A program made the translations under genes and the position numbers. From Pelomyxa schiedti (taxonomy: Eukaryota; Evosea; Pelobiontida; Pelomyxidae), in assembly GCA_020536535.1 (NCBI GenBank), contig JAHLWZ010000819.1, forward strand, positions 1 to 64,000: a stretch of 64,000 bases of DNA, in the 5' to 3' direction. The stretch's first letter is position 1; every line of letters begins with the position of its first letter. Below are positions 36,943-48,640 of this stretch, piece after piece. The notes under the pieces were generated by a model that made no database searches, was not told the origin of the DNA, and worked only from the letters and a program-made list of their open reading frames with translations.

Positions 36943-38852
36943 ATGAGCGCATCGACGCCGGCCGAGCATGCCGAGAGCGGGACGAGCAGCCAGCAGGCGC
37001 CGTACCTCCTCCGCGTCAGCCACGCGGCGCAGATCGTGACGGTGTGCGCGCACGGGGAGCGGCTGCTGCGCGGGGCGGACATGGACCGCCCCGCGACGGT
37101 GGCTGGGCCCGCGTCGGTGGTCGTGGGGCGCGACGGCGCGGTGGCGTTCGTCGGGGGCGACGCGGAGGTCGACGCGGCGGTGGCCCTGGCCCTGGCCCAG
37201 GCGTCGGGGGCGTCCTCGACGCCGACGGGGCCGCTGTACGAGGAGGAGGTGGACGCCACTGGCATGTCGATTGTGCCGGGGCTGGTGGACGCACACACGC
37301 ACCCTGTGTGGAGCGGCGACAGGGTCCATGAGTACATTCTAAAGCTAGCTGGTATGCTCTGTCTCTCTCTCTTTTTTTTTTGTTTTTTGTTTTTGTTTGT
37401 TTTTCTTTTTCTTTTCTTTCCCCTCTCACTATCTTTTGTTTTTAGGTGCCACTTATATGGAAATTCATCAAGCTGGGGGTGGAATTGGATTTACTGTAGG
37501 ACTTTACATTTGACTTTAGTGTCTTGTCTTTCTTAAAATCTTTTCGTGCAGGTTGGACACACAAAGAAGTCAAGTGAAGAAGAGCTTCGTAATCTGCTTC
37601 TGGAGAGGATGGACAGGATGCTAGCGCAAGGCACAACGCTCATGGAGGGAAAGAGTGGTATACTTTTTTCCATTCAATGGAAGTTTAGAAACACATTTTG
37701 CAGGTTATGGCCTGGACACAGAAACTGAGATGAAACTGTTAAAGGTTTCACATGACTCGAGAATTATCCTTGTTACCATTTCTCCTCGTATCAGGTGTTG
37801 CATTCTGTCAAAGGGAGACATCCCATTGAAGTTGTGTCCACATTCCTTGGAGCGCACTCGGTACCAAAAACCACAACTCCAGCCTTACAGACCGACTATA
37901 TTATTAATGACATGATACCCACTCTTGTTGTGAGTTATCCCCTTTCATTCTAGTTTCTACTATTTTCTAAAAGAAACCCCCAGCATCTTCGAGATCAAGG
38001 CGAGATTTCACCTGAATTCGTGGATGTATTCTTAGAACAGGGTGTGTTTGATTATGATGATACTGAGAGGATTCTCTTAGTATGTTTACCTGCTCATTAT
38101 TTGAGCCGACTTGTTTTGTAGGCTGGTAAAAAGGTTGGGATGGATATAAATTTCCATGGTGACGAGATACACTTCATGAGGGCTGGGGAACTGGGTGGTA
38201 AGCTTGGCGCATTGGCAATAAGTCACCTGGAAAAAGTATGTAAAATGCCACACCTTATTGGCTGAGCAATAACTTTAAAATAGGTCAGCCTGGAAGGTAT
38301 GCAAGCAATGGCTATACGACCTACATTTGCCGTTTTACTGCCAACTACTGCATTTATTCTTCGTATAACCCCGCCTCCTGCCAAGAAACTCATTGAAAAC
38401 AGTATGAGTGTAGTCCACATTTTTCCCCTCCAACTTGCAATCGAAGATGTCCCTGTCGTACTCGCATCGGACTACAATCCAAATGCACACTGCATGTCAC
38501 TCCCAATGACAATGAACCTTGCATGTGTACTCATGGGAATGACCATGAATCAGGCTCTCGTTGCAACAACCATCAATGCAGCAGGTTTTATTACCCCCAC
38601 TATTCCCAATATTTTACTGACCTTTGCACAACACACAGCTTCCATCAACAGGGCTGCTACCCATGGTTCTTTGGAACGTGGTAAAGTTGGTGACCTGGTT
38701 ATCATCAAGGCCCCTCGTTGGGAGCACCTTGTGTGTTGTACTAAACCAAATACATTACTTCTCACTATCATGTCACACAGGTCTATGAAATGGGTGACCC
38801 ACCAATTTACCGTGTGTACAAGAAAGGGAAGCTGGCATGGGCAAAGTCTTGA
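36943..38852 (+). CDS. AMDHD1/hutI: Imidazolonepropionase (histidine degradation)
   Basis: Seven or more exons with small introns. The amidohydrolase metal motif VDAHTHPVWSGDR follows a GC-rich first exon. Later come YMEIHQAGGGIGFTV, DRMLAQGTTLMEGKSGYGLD (split by an intron), NFHGDEIHFMRAGELG, VLLPTTAFILRITPPPAKKL, VVLASDYNPNAHCMSLPMTM and THGSLERGKVGDLVIIKAPR. The end reads YRVYKKGKLAWAKS at 38852. All residues expected for the zinc/iron site and substrate loop appear present. The enzyme opens 4-imidazolone-5-propanoate to N-formimino-L-glutamate, the third step of histidine catabolism. A second frame (VHIFPLQLAIEDVP, within 38410-38456) is a retained-intron shadow between NSMS and VVLASDYNPN. 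Confidence 0.92.
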
Positions 38853-38947
38853 AGTGCTGGTGCCACCCAATAAACACACAACACCAAAAGACACTTTGGG
38901 TGCTGCTATCAACTTTATTCTTTAATTCTACAAGTTTTTTCCCCCTG

Positions 38948-41900
38948 TTAGGACTGGTTGTCCTTGGAATGATGGTGGCGGTGACTTGACTGTGGTGGTG
39001 TTGCTGGTGGTGTGGGTGTTGTGGTTGCTGTTGGTTGTGGAGATACTGGCCTGTTGGCAGGTGGTTGGGGTGATTGTGGCCGATTGGGGGGTGGTTGTGG
39101 TGACTGGGAGCGTGATGAGTGGTGTGAATGGGTGTGGGTGTGTGAGCGGGAACGGGGAGATTGTTGGTTGGGCTCGTGCGTTGTTGTTGTTGTTGCTGGG
39201 GGCAGGAGAAGGTTAGAAAGCTGCGAAGAAGATGCGGCGGCGGCGGCGGTGGTGGTGGAGGGGTCGGACTTGCGGGATAGGACATCAAGGGAACCTCTTC
39301 TGCTGAGCTTGGTGGGGTCGGAGGGTTGTGTGTCTATGGCTGAGCTACTGTGCTGGAGCTTCTTTAATTGTGGCTCTGGGGGTGAGTTGGGTTTGGGTTC
39401 TGAGCTCACTTCCGGTCTGTGTTTGGCTGAGGGTGAAGTGGGGGGTGTGGTTGAAGGGCTGGTGGAAATAATACTTGAAGGAGAATGAGGACGGGAATCC
39501 TCACTGGCCACTTTAGAGATTTGTGGTGATTTTGCTTTCTCATGTGGGGAACCTGTTCTTACTTGCGAACCGGATAGTTTCATTTGCTGAGCCTGTAACA
39601 GCAGTTGTGGGAGTTGCTCGTGTTGATCCGTCTGTAGTGTTTGCTGCAGTAACGTGTCTCTTTCTGAAAATTGGCTTGTTTTCGCTACAGCGGCCGCTCT
39701 TCTGGCTTTTTCTTGCAAACTTGTGCCCAATTTCTTCCTTTTTAGAGGTGTTGGTGCGGCTGATTCCTTCACAAGCCTCAGTCCGTCAGAAATTTTCGTA
39801 CAAAATTTCTTCAGGGCAAATTTGAATTTTTCCGTATTGATAGCAACTGTTGGAGTCTTATAGGGCACGTTTTCAATAGTGCCTGTCATGACCCTTTCCG
39901 CGTGATTCAGGGAAAGCTCAACATTTTCCTCCCAACCCTATGAAAGCGTCATTCGTAAAATTAAGGCCGATAACTATTACTTGGTCTTCTTTGTCATCAA
40001 CTACAGACGTAAAGTAGCTCTGAACCATAGCAAAATTCGGTTCATCCAGATTGAATTTTAGTCTGACAAAAAAAAAAAAAAAAAGGGTAAAAATGAATGA
40101 TGCAACAGGAAATTATACTTCAGAAGAAGCTGAAAAAGTTTGACAGAAGAAGATAGGTTGGCTGTAGCTTGCTGCAAATTCGTCTGTTTTTCCTTTACAG
40201 CATCAGCAGCACTTAGTAAAGCGGCATATGTATGTCTAAGGAGAATATCCAGATTATTCAGGGGGACTGAGACAGAGGTTTAGTGATATTTAAAAGGAGA
40301 GGGAGGAAACCAGCATTCTCATCTCTGAATCGAATCAAGAGTCTCCTTTCTATGACTCTGAATTGTGTTGCTACATTGGAGAGATGGGAGAGCGCTTCCG
40401 CATGTGCCTTCCGACACTGTGTTGCGGTATTAGCCTTTACATCAAGTAGAAAATAGCCCCATACTTGAAAATGGTGGTCCACTATTTGGAACAATTCTTC
40501 CAAGGGTAGTTGATTATCGGAGTTTGTGATCTTTGAGGATGTTTAAACAACTGTTTGTAGATGTGCTGGGTATACCTCAAAGTCGTCATCCTGTGTTGCT
40601 TGTTGTGAAAGACTTTCTGCCGATTGAAAAAATTGTCCTAGTCTCCTCACCAGTTCTTGAACAATTAGCCACATTGCTCCAAATGAGTCGGACTGTACTC
40701 GATAGCGAGCTTTTCTGGAGTTAGTGGAAGATGAAGTTTATATAGAAACCTTTGATTTTGGATGCAATGATTGTAGCCTCAGAGAAGGACCTAAGAACGA
40801 ACGATATGCTGTTGGCACTATCAGGCGAGGCTGGTGGTTGTTCCTGCTGCTGTTCCGAGTGGGCAATGTCATTGAAAAGCATCTTTAAATCGATAACAGG
40901 TCTGTTTGTGTCGAAGTGAACCTGTTAGCATGTTCAGAATAAGAGTAAACAGCTAAAGGGATGGGGCACAGTACTTTGAAATTTTGCAGTTTGGTGGGGT
41001 TGGAAACGGAGCAAAAAAGCGCCAATGGAAGAGGTATTTCTAGCTTTGAAACTCGAGGTTCACCCCTGTTTTCGTTTATTCACCTTTTCATTAGATTGAG
41101 AATGCCTTGGAGTTTGGTAAACAGCAACAACAAAGGCGCTCATTGATGAAGGTACGAACTTCCTTCCAAGCCAAATGTCGATTGTGTATGAAAGAGGAAC
41201 ACCGCTCTCTGAACCACCTACAAACGACCATAAGTACGAGAGAAAGCATTAGAGGTGGGATACCCATTATATCAACAGCATAAGATTTTTGGCTTGTTTT
41301 GAAAGGTTTGGGGAGACAGATGGAAATTCGAATTTTGGAAACACTGCCGGGTCCATTGTACAACACCGTTATTTGCGCATTGGCAATTGGTACTTGTTGG
41401 CCATCAGGAGCCTCGACTCTGTAAGAAATTTCGCAGAAGGAACCAAGACCATACTGAGTATCCGACAATAGACATATTTTCCAGCCGTATTTCTATTTTC
41501 TCTGGTGTCTCTACGCTAGCCACTGCACTCTAAGTCAGTGAATGAAAAGAAATATAACGAACCAGTGGAAAGCTCGGCACTCTTCACTTCAAGGGCAGAC
41601 ATTTCTTCTTGCATCATACCATAATCTGGATCTTTAACATCAGCTGGGGTGTTCACTACGGCAGAGGCAGGATCCGTTCCCAGGTACTGCACTGCCAACT
41701 CTCCAGATGATCCAAGAGCGGCAATAAGTCCCTGGAGCCCACTTGGTAGGAGAGAAATTTAGTCATTCAAGTAATGAAATACGAGATACCAAAACGAGCA
41801 AAGAGTCATTGAAACAGGCACAAATGGGAGTTTGGCAGCCCACAATAATTGCATATCTTTATACACATTCAAAACGGGCTCGTAGGTTGAGACCAACATA

Positions 41901-43219
41901 TTTTGGTTAACTAATTCTGAAGAGACCAATTACACAGGCACAAATGGAAGGAACAAACCTGGCTCCCCCAAATTGACGTTATAACAAAATGCATAAGATG
42001 GGCATGAGTCCAAACGTTTTTGAAGACGCAATTGGCCACCCTCAGTTAAACAAAAGATGTGCCTCTCACCTTGGGTTTTTTGTTGGTCCCCAGTTGAAGA
42101 GGGGGAAATGCAAACAAATGGCAATGATGTCTATCTGAGGTGGCCGTAGGCTGCTACTAAATCTTCCAGGAAATAAAAATTGTACATGCTCTCCAAGATT
42201 TGCCACCCAATCAACCTGCATGGGTTTAGAAATGAGATGAAAACCTTTATGCACACACTTGGAGATGTTTTTGCATAACAATCGAGCCAGATCGATCTTC
42301 TCCCTTGGAGGGCTTTCTTTCTTCAGCAGTGGCAGACACAAGTGAGCTGTATCTATCAAAGAACCCTCAGAAACGTATTAACAGAACAGGAAAACTCACT
42401 TGAAACATTCCAGTTGCATTTGGGAATTGTACATCACTATACTATCTGTCTGTGAAACGTAACAAATTGGCCCCGGCACAAGGAAGTTCGTCAAATATCT
42501 TTGAAACGAAAAACTGTCTTGTTCAAAAAAAGACAGGACACCATCAAGAGATTGCACACAGAAAAGATCTTTATCTGAGAATTGGTCAAGGAATCTGAAT
42601 ATGAACAATCAACTGAAATTGTCGTGCAGGTAAATACAAACCAGGGATTCCACCAAAAGGGCCACAGACAAAATTGAATGCAGCGTGTTCGAGCTGATGC
42701 TCATATTGCTTTTTGAGTGCATAGTATGTGTTCTGGTCCATAACCTCCCGGGCTGTTGCCACCTTCTCAACAATATAAACCACCAGTTTGCGGGGGTGGA
42801 GTACAGCTAAGCCGAGCTTGTTTTTCAATGTACTATGTGTAATTAACGACGAGTTAACATAATAGTAATGGTATTAAATACACACGGGACAAAACGTCCG
42901 GCTGCAATTTGAAGAATAGGAGCACCCACATTATGCTCCAGTAACAAATCAGCAGGTGCGAATTCACGCTTGTGTGGAGAGAAGATCCTCACGAACCCCT
43001 GTAAACTACCAGTGATAATCTTAACTGCTCAGCATTAGAGATTTCAGGCCAAGCAAGAAGAGAGTAAAGTAACTAATCTAAAATCTCAGGCGTACCATCA
43101 CCGCTGACGGCATTGTCGATGTTGGTAGCACACAAACTGCCCTGTTCAAACTCCTCCTCACACGCCGACGTAGATCCGCACTTTGTCGACCACCACTGCC
43201 GTACCCTGAACAACGACAT
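38948..43219 (-). CDS. BBS9: BBS9/PTHB1 subunit of the BBSome
   Basis: Long multi-exon gene from the ATG at 43219, MSLFRVRQWWSTKCGSTSAC then EEEFEQGSLCATNIDN, almost the textbook PTHB1 start. Beta-propeller blades follow: LGLAVLHPRKLVVYIV, FVCGPFGGIPG, LFCVQSLDGVLSFFEQDSFS, NFLVPGPICYVSQTDSIVMY, IFCLTEGGQLRLQKRLDSCP, LAVQYLGTDPASAVVNTPAD. Then come the GAE and platform parts and the helical MEELFQIVDHHFQ and FRVIERRLLIRFRDE. The last exon (39889-38948) adds a tail of about 310 aa rich in Ser/Pro/His that is absent from animal PTHB1. The BBSome moves membrane cargo along cilia, so this implies a flagellated stage. Divergent from the SDR gene (228 bp). Confidence 0.93.
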
Positions 43220-43390
43220 TGCGTTGAGTTTTGGTTGCTTTCGGTAAAAAGAAAATTTCCTTCTGTCTCAGCTTCACAGAAAGCAGATCGGAAGATATTT
43301 TTGGCAACTATTTGCCACCTCTCTCCTGCTGGCCATTCCCCCTTCTACCTCAGGCCATAACGAAATAAAAACGAAGGTTTTCTTGTCCTG

Positions 43391-43396
43391 TATAAG
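43391..43396 (+). promoter_or_regulatory. TATA-like element upstream of SDR gene
   Basis: TATAAG lies 51 nt before the ATG at 43447, in a 228-bp divergent gap shared with BBS9. It is the clearest TATA-like box I saw just upstream of an ATG in this window; most other genes have A- or T-rich leaders instead. No transcript data support it. Confidence 0.35.
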
Positions 43397-43446
43397 CGCC
43401 CACTTTCGCATTCCCCAAGATCGTTTGTTTCATTACCCATCAGGAC

Positions 43447-44346
43447 ATGGACCTTGCAGACAAGGTTGTTGTTATCACCGGTGCCAGTGGCGGTATTGGC
43501 GAGGAATGTGCCGTGGCTCTAAGCTCCAAGGGTGCCAAATTAGTCCTCGTTGCACGCCGCCGTGACCAACTCGAAAGAGTCGCCGAGCGATGCCGCGCCT
43601 CCTACGCCGCCGCGTCCCATAATCCCGACGGGGCTGCAAGCCGATTCGTGGTGTTCGACGCCGACGTGACGGCCAGGGAGCAAGTCGACAAGGTGGCGGC
43701 CGCGGCGGTCTCGGCCTTCGGGGCCTTCGACGTGTGGGTGAACAACGCGGGCCAGGGGCTCACGTGCCCAACGTCGCGCCTGAGCGACGCCGACCTCGAC
43801 CAGATGATCACCGTAAACGTCAAGTCGGCTCTTTACGGCATGCAGGCTGCAGTGGCCCACTTCAGGCAGAGGAGGTCGTCTCCCGGGTCGTCGCCGTCCA
43901 CGCCGTGCCAGGTCATCAACGTGTCGAGCATGCTGGCCAGGATCCCCTACGTGAACATCCGCAGCGCCTATTGCGCCGCCAAGGCCGCCCTGGACTCCCT
44001 CACGGCCACGCTGCGGTGCGAAGTCCGCGGGGAGGGGATCCACGTCACCAGCGTGCACCCCGGCCCGGTCGCCACCGACTTTGGCAACAACGCCGTGCAC
44101 GGGGGGCCGGACTCGCGCACTTTCCAGGGCGCCCAGAGCCCCCAGGAGGTCGCCGGCGTGATCGTCGACGCCGTGCTGCACCCCCGCGCTGATGTGTACA
44201 CGCGCCCCGGCTACCAGGCACATGTCTCGGCGTACTACTCTGCCGCCAACATGGAGGATGTGGAATGCGGTTGGGGCGCCAGGTCTCCTACCGCACCAAC
44301 AGTGACACCACCACCACCTACCCCTGCACCTGCAGATAAGTCATGA
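43447..44346 (+). CDS. Short-chain dehydrogenase/reductase (DHRS7-like)
   Basis: An intronless, GC-rich gene of 299 aa. It shows a classical SDR pattern: cofactor motif VVVITGASGGIG (residues 7-18), a basic VARRRDQLERV suggesting NADP(H), and FDADVT. Then come WVNNAGQGLT, MITVNVKSALYGMQA, QVINVSSMLARIPYVN with the catalytic Ser, AYCAAKAALDSL (Tyr-x3-Lys), and HPGPVATDFGNNAV. The C-terminus is Pro/Thr-rich with no obvious membrane anchor. Substrate unknown. The lack of introns and uniform GC bias set it apart from its intron-rich neighbours; retroposition or transfer from bacteria are both possible. Confidence 0.92.
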   Translation: MDLADKVVVITGASGGIGEECAVALSSKGAKLVLVARRRDQLERVAERCRASYAAASHNPDGAASRFVVFDADVTAREQVDKVAAAAVSAFGAFDVWVNNAGQGLTCPTSRLSDADLDQMITVNVKSALYGMQAAVAHFRQRRSSPGSSPSTPCQVINVSSMLARIPYVNIRSAYCAAKAALDSLTATLRCEVRGEGIHVTSVHPGPVATDFGNNAVHGGPDSRTFQGAQSPQEVAGVIVDAVLHPRADVYTRPGYQAHVSAYYSAANMEDVECGWGARSPTAPTVTPPPPTPAPADKS

Positions 44347-44504
44347 ACCCGCAAGAACATGAAAACAGCGGCAAGAAGTTGAACAAAAAAAAAAAAAAAT
44401 TTAGTATCAAACAGTATTTATGTTGCTAATATACATAGGGTTCAGTTTGCGTTAACTTCCTTAGCTAACGCTGCGGCTATGATGCCTTTTTTTTTGTTGG
44501 CAGG

Positions 44505-46001
44505 TTAGAACAGGAGATAAGGGGTACATAACACACCATCCACAATTTTGTATGCCAGTGCCCTCTTTTTGAGTGATGCCTCCACCCTTTTGTGTAGTAC
44601 TGGCATAAATTCTGCAACCCCAGCAGCGATCGGATCACCCCAGTGGTTATCTCCTTTATGTAGGGTTCAGTGTAAATGAATGTGGCTAAGCGGAAATAAA
44701 TTACTTGTGGCGTCGTCAAGGGCTATTTTTGCCATCTTGGCTACAGAGCCCTCTACTAGCTTCGCTTCCAGTTGCTTTTGGTGTTCTTCATCCTTTAGTG
44801 CTTGCTCTTCCAGCTGTTTGATTCTGAGCCCCTTGATATGAACCGTTAGGAGGGAAAAAGCTCCATAACTCGACTGCAGCCATACTCTTTCTTGCACTCG
44901 TTTCTTCTCAGCATCCTCGAGAAGTTTAATTTCATCTAATTCATGGTTTCGTCTTTGCTCAAAGTGGATCTGTATACGAAGGGGGTATGTATTAATACTG
45001 TAAAACCCATTTGCAAAATGCATACTCTATGCTGGCGCAAAGCTTTTAATTCTTCTTCTTCAAGAACTTCCAATAAAGCCTGTTGCAGTGTTCTTCCCAC
45101 AATAGAATCTACCACGGGACCAATGTCACGGTCAAAGTTGAATAGTAATTCGGCCTCTTGCGGTTCGATCTAAATTTGCTGTGAAATTACAAAAACAAAG
45201 TGTTGAATGAACTTGAGTGGTTTGGTCAACGCCAGTCTTTGTGGGTTGGGGAGGTATGTCGGGAGGTAGTTCCTCAAAATCTGTTTGAGTATCGCATGTA
45301 ACTTCTTCAATCAACTCTGTTAGTTCTTCCCATGGTGACTCGGTTTGTACATCAACATCTAATTAGTTGTTACTGGGGGAGGGAGAAAAAAAAAAAAAAA
45401 ACGGAGTTGATTCAAATGCTTCAGCAGCATACGTCGGGGTTCATTCACAGAAGGGCTTGGCACTTCATTAAGAGAAACGGAGGCAGTTTGTGTAATTTTC
45501 TCAGTGGTAGTTGCTAGAGTGCCGGGTTTCTGTGTCCTATTCATAGCCCCCCTGGCAGGTCTTTTCTCGTCAGATACAGTGTGCTTCTTGTTCCTAAAAG
45601 GGATCTATTAGACCAACCCCCAGAACCCATAATAGCCCCCCGGGGTGGCAGACCCCACTCCACACTGCACGGCCACCATCACGCCATCGGCAGGGCAATC
45701 CCATAAATGAAGTGGAATGGGGGGACGAAATTTCCACCAACCTAGACATTGAAGCAGGGGGCGTGTGGCTCACGACGGCCGCAAACGGGGCAGCCAGCGG
45801 GGGCAACATAAACGTCGCGGTGCCTGCCTCGTCTGCGCAGTCCTCATCCTCCTCCTCCTCGTGAGCCGTCGCCCTCACCGTCGACGAATGCTGTTGGTTT
45901 TGACGGCTGCGTGTATATGTAGCAGTTGTTGTTGTAGTCGTTGTCTTTGCGTGGGCTGCTGCCCTCTTGGCCGACACTGCGTTGGTGTTGTCGGCGTTCA
46001 T
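44505..46001 (-). CDS. RSPH3: Radial spoke protein 3 (RSPH3)
   Basis: Multi-exon gene starting at 46001 (MNADNTNAVSAKRAAAHAKT), with a Thr-rich and acidic N-terminus. CDTQTDFEELPPDIPPQPTK then TGVDQTTQV matches the RSP3 axoneme-binding block 'ATQTDDFLE...PAKTGVDVATQI'. FDFDRDIGPVVDSIVGRTLQ then QALLEVLEEEEL corresponds to 'VGKTIEQALLEVMEEEEL'. HFEQRRNHELDEIKLLEDAE and LRIKQLEEQALKDEEHQK form the long helix, and HWGDPIAAGVAEFMPVLHKR closes the domain. RSP3 is the dimeric backbone of the radial spoke (an AKAP in animals), so the organism has motile 9+2 axonemes. Confidence 0.88.
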
Positions 46002-47175
46002 CGCGATGAGCCGTTAAGCGAAAAAAGGAGAGAAGGCGAAAAAAATAAACTAAAATTTTCCACTGTGTTTTGTTTGGTAATTGTTTTCGTCCTGTGTTGG
46101 TGATCAGCTGTGGGAGGGTAAGGGAAGTTTATTGAGGTGGCAATAACAAACCAAGACGCGCAGTTGTTGTCATCGCACCAGCCGGTGATTGTTGCTGTGT
46201 TTTCTACGTTGACAATTTGGGAGCAACAGAGAGCCTTATTATCGGCAAAGCTTAGGTTTCTTACGGACAAGTTTGTCCTCGCCAGGGATGTCACATTTGT
46301 CAGGTAGTCATTACTGTGTTGGGTGGTTATTGAATACTTGACTGGAAGAGGAACTCACTTGATAAAACCCAAATCAGTACCAGTAGTGTAAGATGGCAGG
46401 TTAATCTCAGTTACGTCAGTCTCCCCTGATAATATAACTGTGAGGGTTTTTAGGGCTATTCTCACTTGTACCTATGCACAGAGACCATGTCCATGCGACT
46501 TCATCTCCACACAAGTCATAGTACACAGAAGTAGTTCGTTCGAACTTTGGAAGGTAGATATAATTCACATATGGTGCAATTGAGATGTATAGAGTGGCGG
46601 CAGAGACTAAGTTTGGAAGAGAAACGCTTTTTACAGCGAGGAGGTTGTAAAAGCGAGCATGAGTTGTCACTGTTTGAAGAGCCGGAAAGTTTAAGGTGGT
46701 AACATAGTGGCCGAAAATAGTGAGGCCATAGGCAGATTCAAGTGCAGGAAAATTGAGCTCTAGTGTCTTACTATTGTAGTTTATGTTTCCAAGGTACTTC
46801 AGAGCTGGGAGTTTCAAAACGGAACCCTGAAAGGTTCAAATTGAATAATTGAATTCAATTAGTTTCTTACCTGAAAATTCGACGAGGAAGCATCAACATA
46901 GCCAGTCACATTTTCCAAAACCCCCAAGTACTTTGTTACCTGGTCACCAGTGCAACACGAAATCTTAAGGTCACCATCTACCAAATGCTTAGTTAGTATT
47001 TGTTTGGCTTCAGAAGTTTGCTTTTTTTTGTACAGCTCTTTCTCGTACCTATCTCAGTACATGTCGACATTGATTGCAACTGCGACAAAGAAGTTATTTC
47101 GGTTGCGGGGCAAACAACAGTTCCCTGCACAACCGCGGCAGCAACCACAACGACAACTAAACTCAGTCCCCACAT
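45998..47175 (-). CDS. Secreted protein with receptor-L/leucine-rich-like beta-helix
   Basis: Starts at 47175 with signal peptide MWGLSLVVVVVAAAVVQGTV after an A9 tract, then CPATEITSLSQLQSMSTCTE. Later exons contain CCTGDQVTKYLGVLENVTGY, LKLPALKYLGNINYNSKTLE, LNFPALESAYGLTIFGHYVT, LNFPALQTVTTHARFYNLLA and VSLPNLVSAATLYISIAPYV. These are regularly spaced 'L-PAL-' repeats like those of receptor L domains or fungal Ecm33/Sps2 wall proteins. The end has VRNLSFADNKALCCSQIVNV and GWCDDNNCASWF. No GPI or TM segment is clear. The frame stays open to a TGA at 45998 that overlaps the RSPH3 ATG; the true end may be spliced earlier. Likely a cell-surface protein. Confidence 0.65.
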
Positions 47176-47245
47176 TCCTTTTTTTTTGTCGGTTTATTTT
47201 CCAGTACTTTCGTTTGATCAAGATTCTCATCAAGGGTTTCGGTCA

Positions 47246-48487
47246 ATGGAAACCTTGTACGAGTGGCACACCGAAATCACACACCTTCCACCCGTAGGCG
47301 ATCATCTCCAATGTTCACGGGAAGATCTCACTTCCCCCATCATCGATCTGCTAATTGGCATTTGTCATCATCAGATGGAGCCGTCGTTTTTCGTCACGTG
47401 CGTGGAGCTGGCGGCTGGACACCACGGGGTACTAAACATCACACAGCCATTGATTTTACAGTTGACAACTCTGACATGCACGCGTGCAGAAGCATTCGCG
47501 CAGCAGAACGCCTCCCCCGTTGTGTTTCCCTTCTCTCGAATCTGTTGCTGTGCAACTGCCGTATGTGACTACAAGAAGACCCGAGGTTTGTGCTCTCATA
47601 CTTATCAACTGTTGTGATCGTTCGTTCTATTATGACAACTACGATGGCAATGACAATGTCAGTGTCATCTAAATGTCGCTGCCGCCGCCATCGTCACTGT
47701 CACTGCCACTAGTCCGATGCATTTTTTTTTAACAGTAATGCCCATTTCCAGGAAGAACTGGAGACAATACAACCCCCTGCCATAGTGCCAGAAGTTGAGT
47801 TTGAGGTACAAAATGAAGCGGCTCACGCGGCACTCCAGACGGAGGCCCAAATAAACTGTCCTGTTTCCCCAGGAGAAAAACGCACACAATCACATATCAG
47901 CCAGCATTCTCCTGCTCGCTCCCGACCGTATCGAAAGCGAGGCTCACCGTCACAGGAGACTCCTGTGCAACCCACTCAGTACTGTCATTTGTTCTCCTTG
48001 TTTATTTATTCTCTCGCACACCGAATTCTCCTAACCTCTTCCCCTAGAACCTATCCAACTGGGTCTCAATTCTATTTTCCAGGATGCTACGGTGCTCCAC
48101 CCTCCTGGCCCACTTTTGTGATTCTTCGCTCCCTGTTACCTTTTCGCTTTCCCTCCTAACTTAAACCAGGCACAACCACCGCCGCCTCCTCAGCTTCAGT
48201 TCCCAGGCTACTACACGCCTCCCTGCTGCCATCAACACCAACACCAACAACAATACCCACCACCACCACAACCACAACAGTGCACCTGTCATCACCAACC
48301 AAATCCAACCCCAAACACACCACCTCTTCCTCCACTACCTTCCGATCCCGGCCTCAGAGAACTCCTTCTTCAGTGCTACCAAAACGGCTACCAAAAAGGC
48401 CTCGAAGAAGCAACCCGCAAAAGCAACCCCCCTTCTCCATCTCGTTCACAACATCACCCTCAGTCGCCAAACTCCCGGCGCCACTGA
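47246..48487 (+). CDS. Pro/Gln/His-rich protein with C-terminal YxxGYxxG motif
   Basis: Uncertain model. An ATG at 47246, 71 bp from the divergent L-domain gene, opens METLYEWHTEITHLPPVGDH. Exons near 47760-47980 read EELETIQPPAIVPEVEFEVQ, and the last exon (about 48170-48487) is PPPPQLQFPGYYTPPCCHQH then LRELLLQCYQNGYQKGLEEA. The poly-Pro run followed by a Y-x2-G-Y-x2-G helix is reminiscent of the SMN YG-box, but no Tudor domain is visible, so I do not name it. Middle exon boundaries are unresolved. Confidence 0.45.
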
Positions 48488-48640
48488 CGACTCCACAAAC
48501 CGGGGATCAATTTCTGGAATAGTTCTGCGGTTTCATTGTTCAGTTCCAATGTGCACTACCGTGAAATTAGCCAGATAAAAAAAATTTTTATCTTTCTCGG
48601 CGACGATACTACAGTACCAACTTTCGTACTTGAAACATCA

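Noticed and set aside
39012-39488. Plus-strand 158-codon ORF rich in Gly/Val
   Set aside because: Antisense of the Ser/Pro/His-rich BBS9 tail; low-complexity codons leave several frames open.
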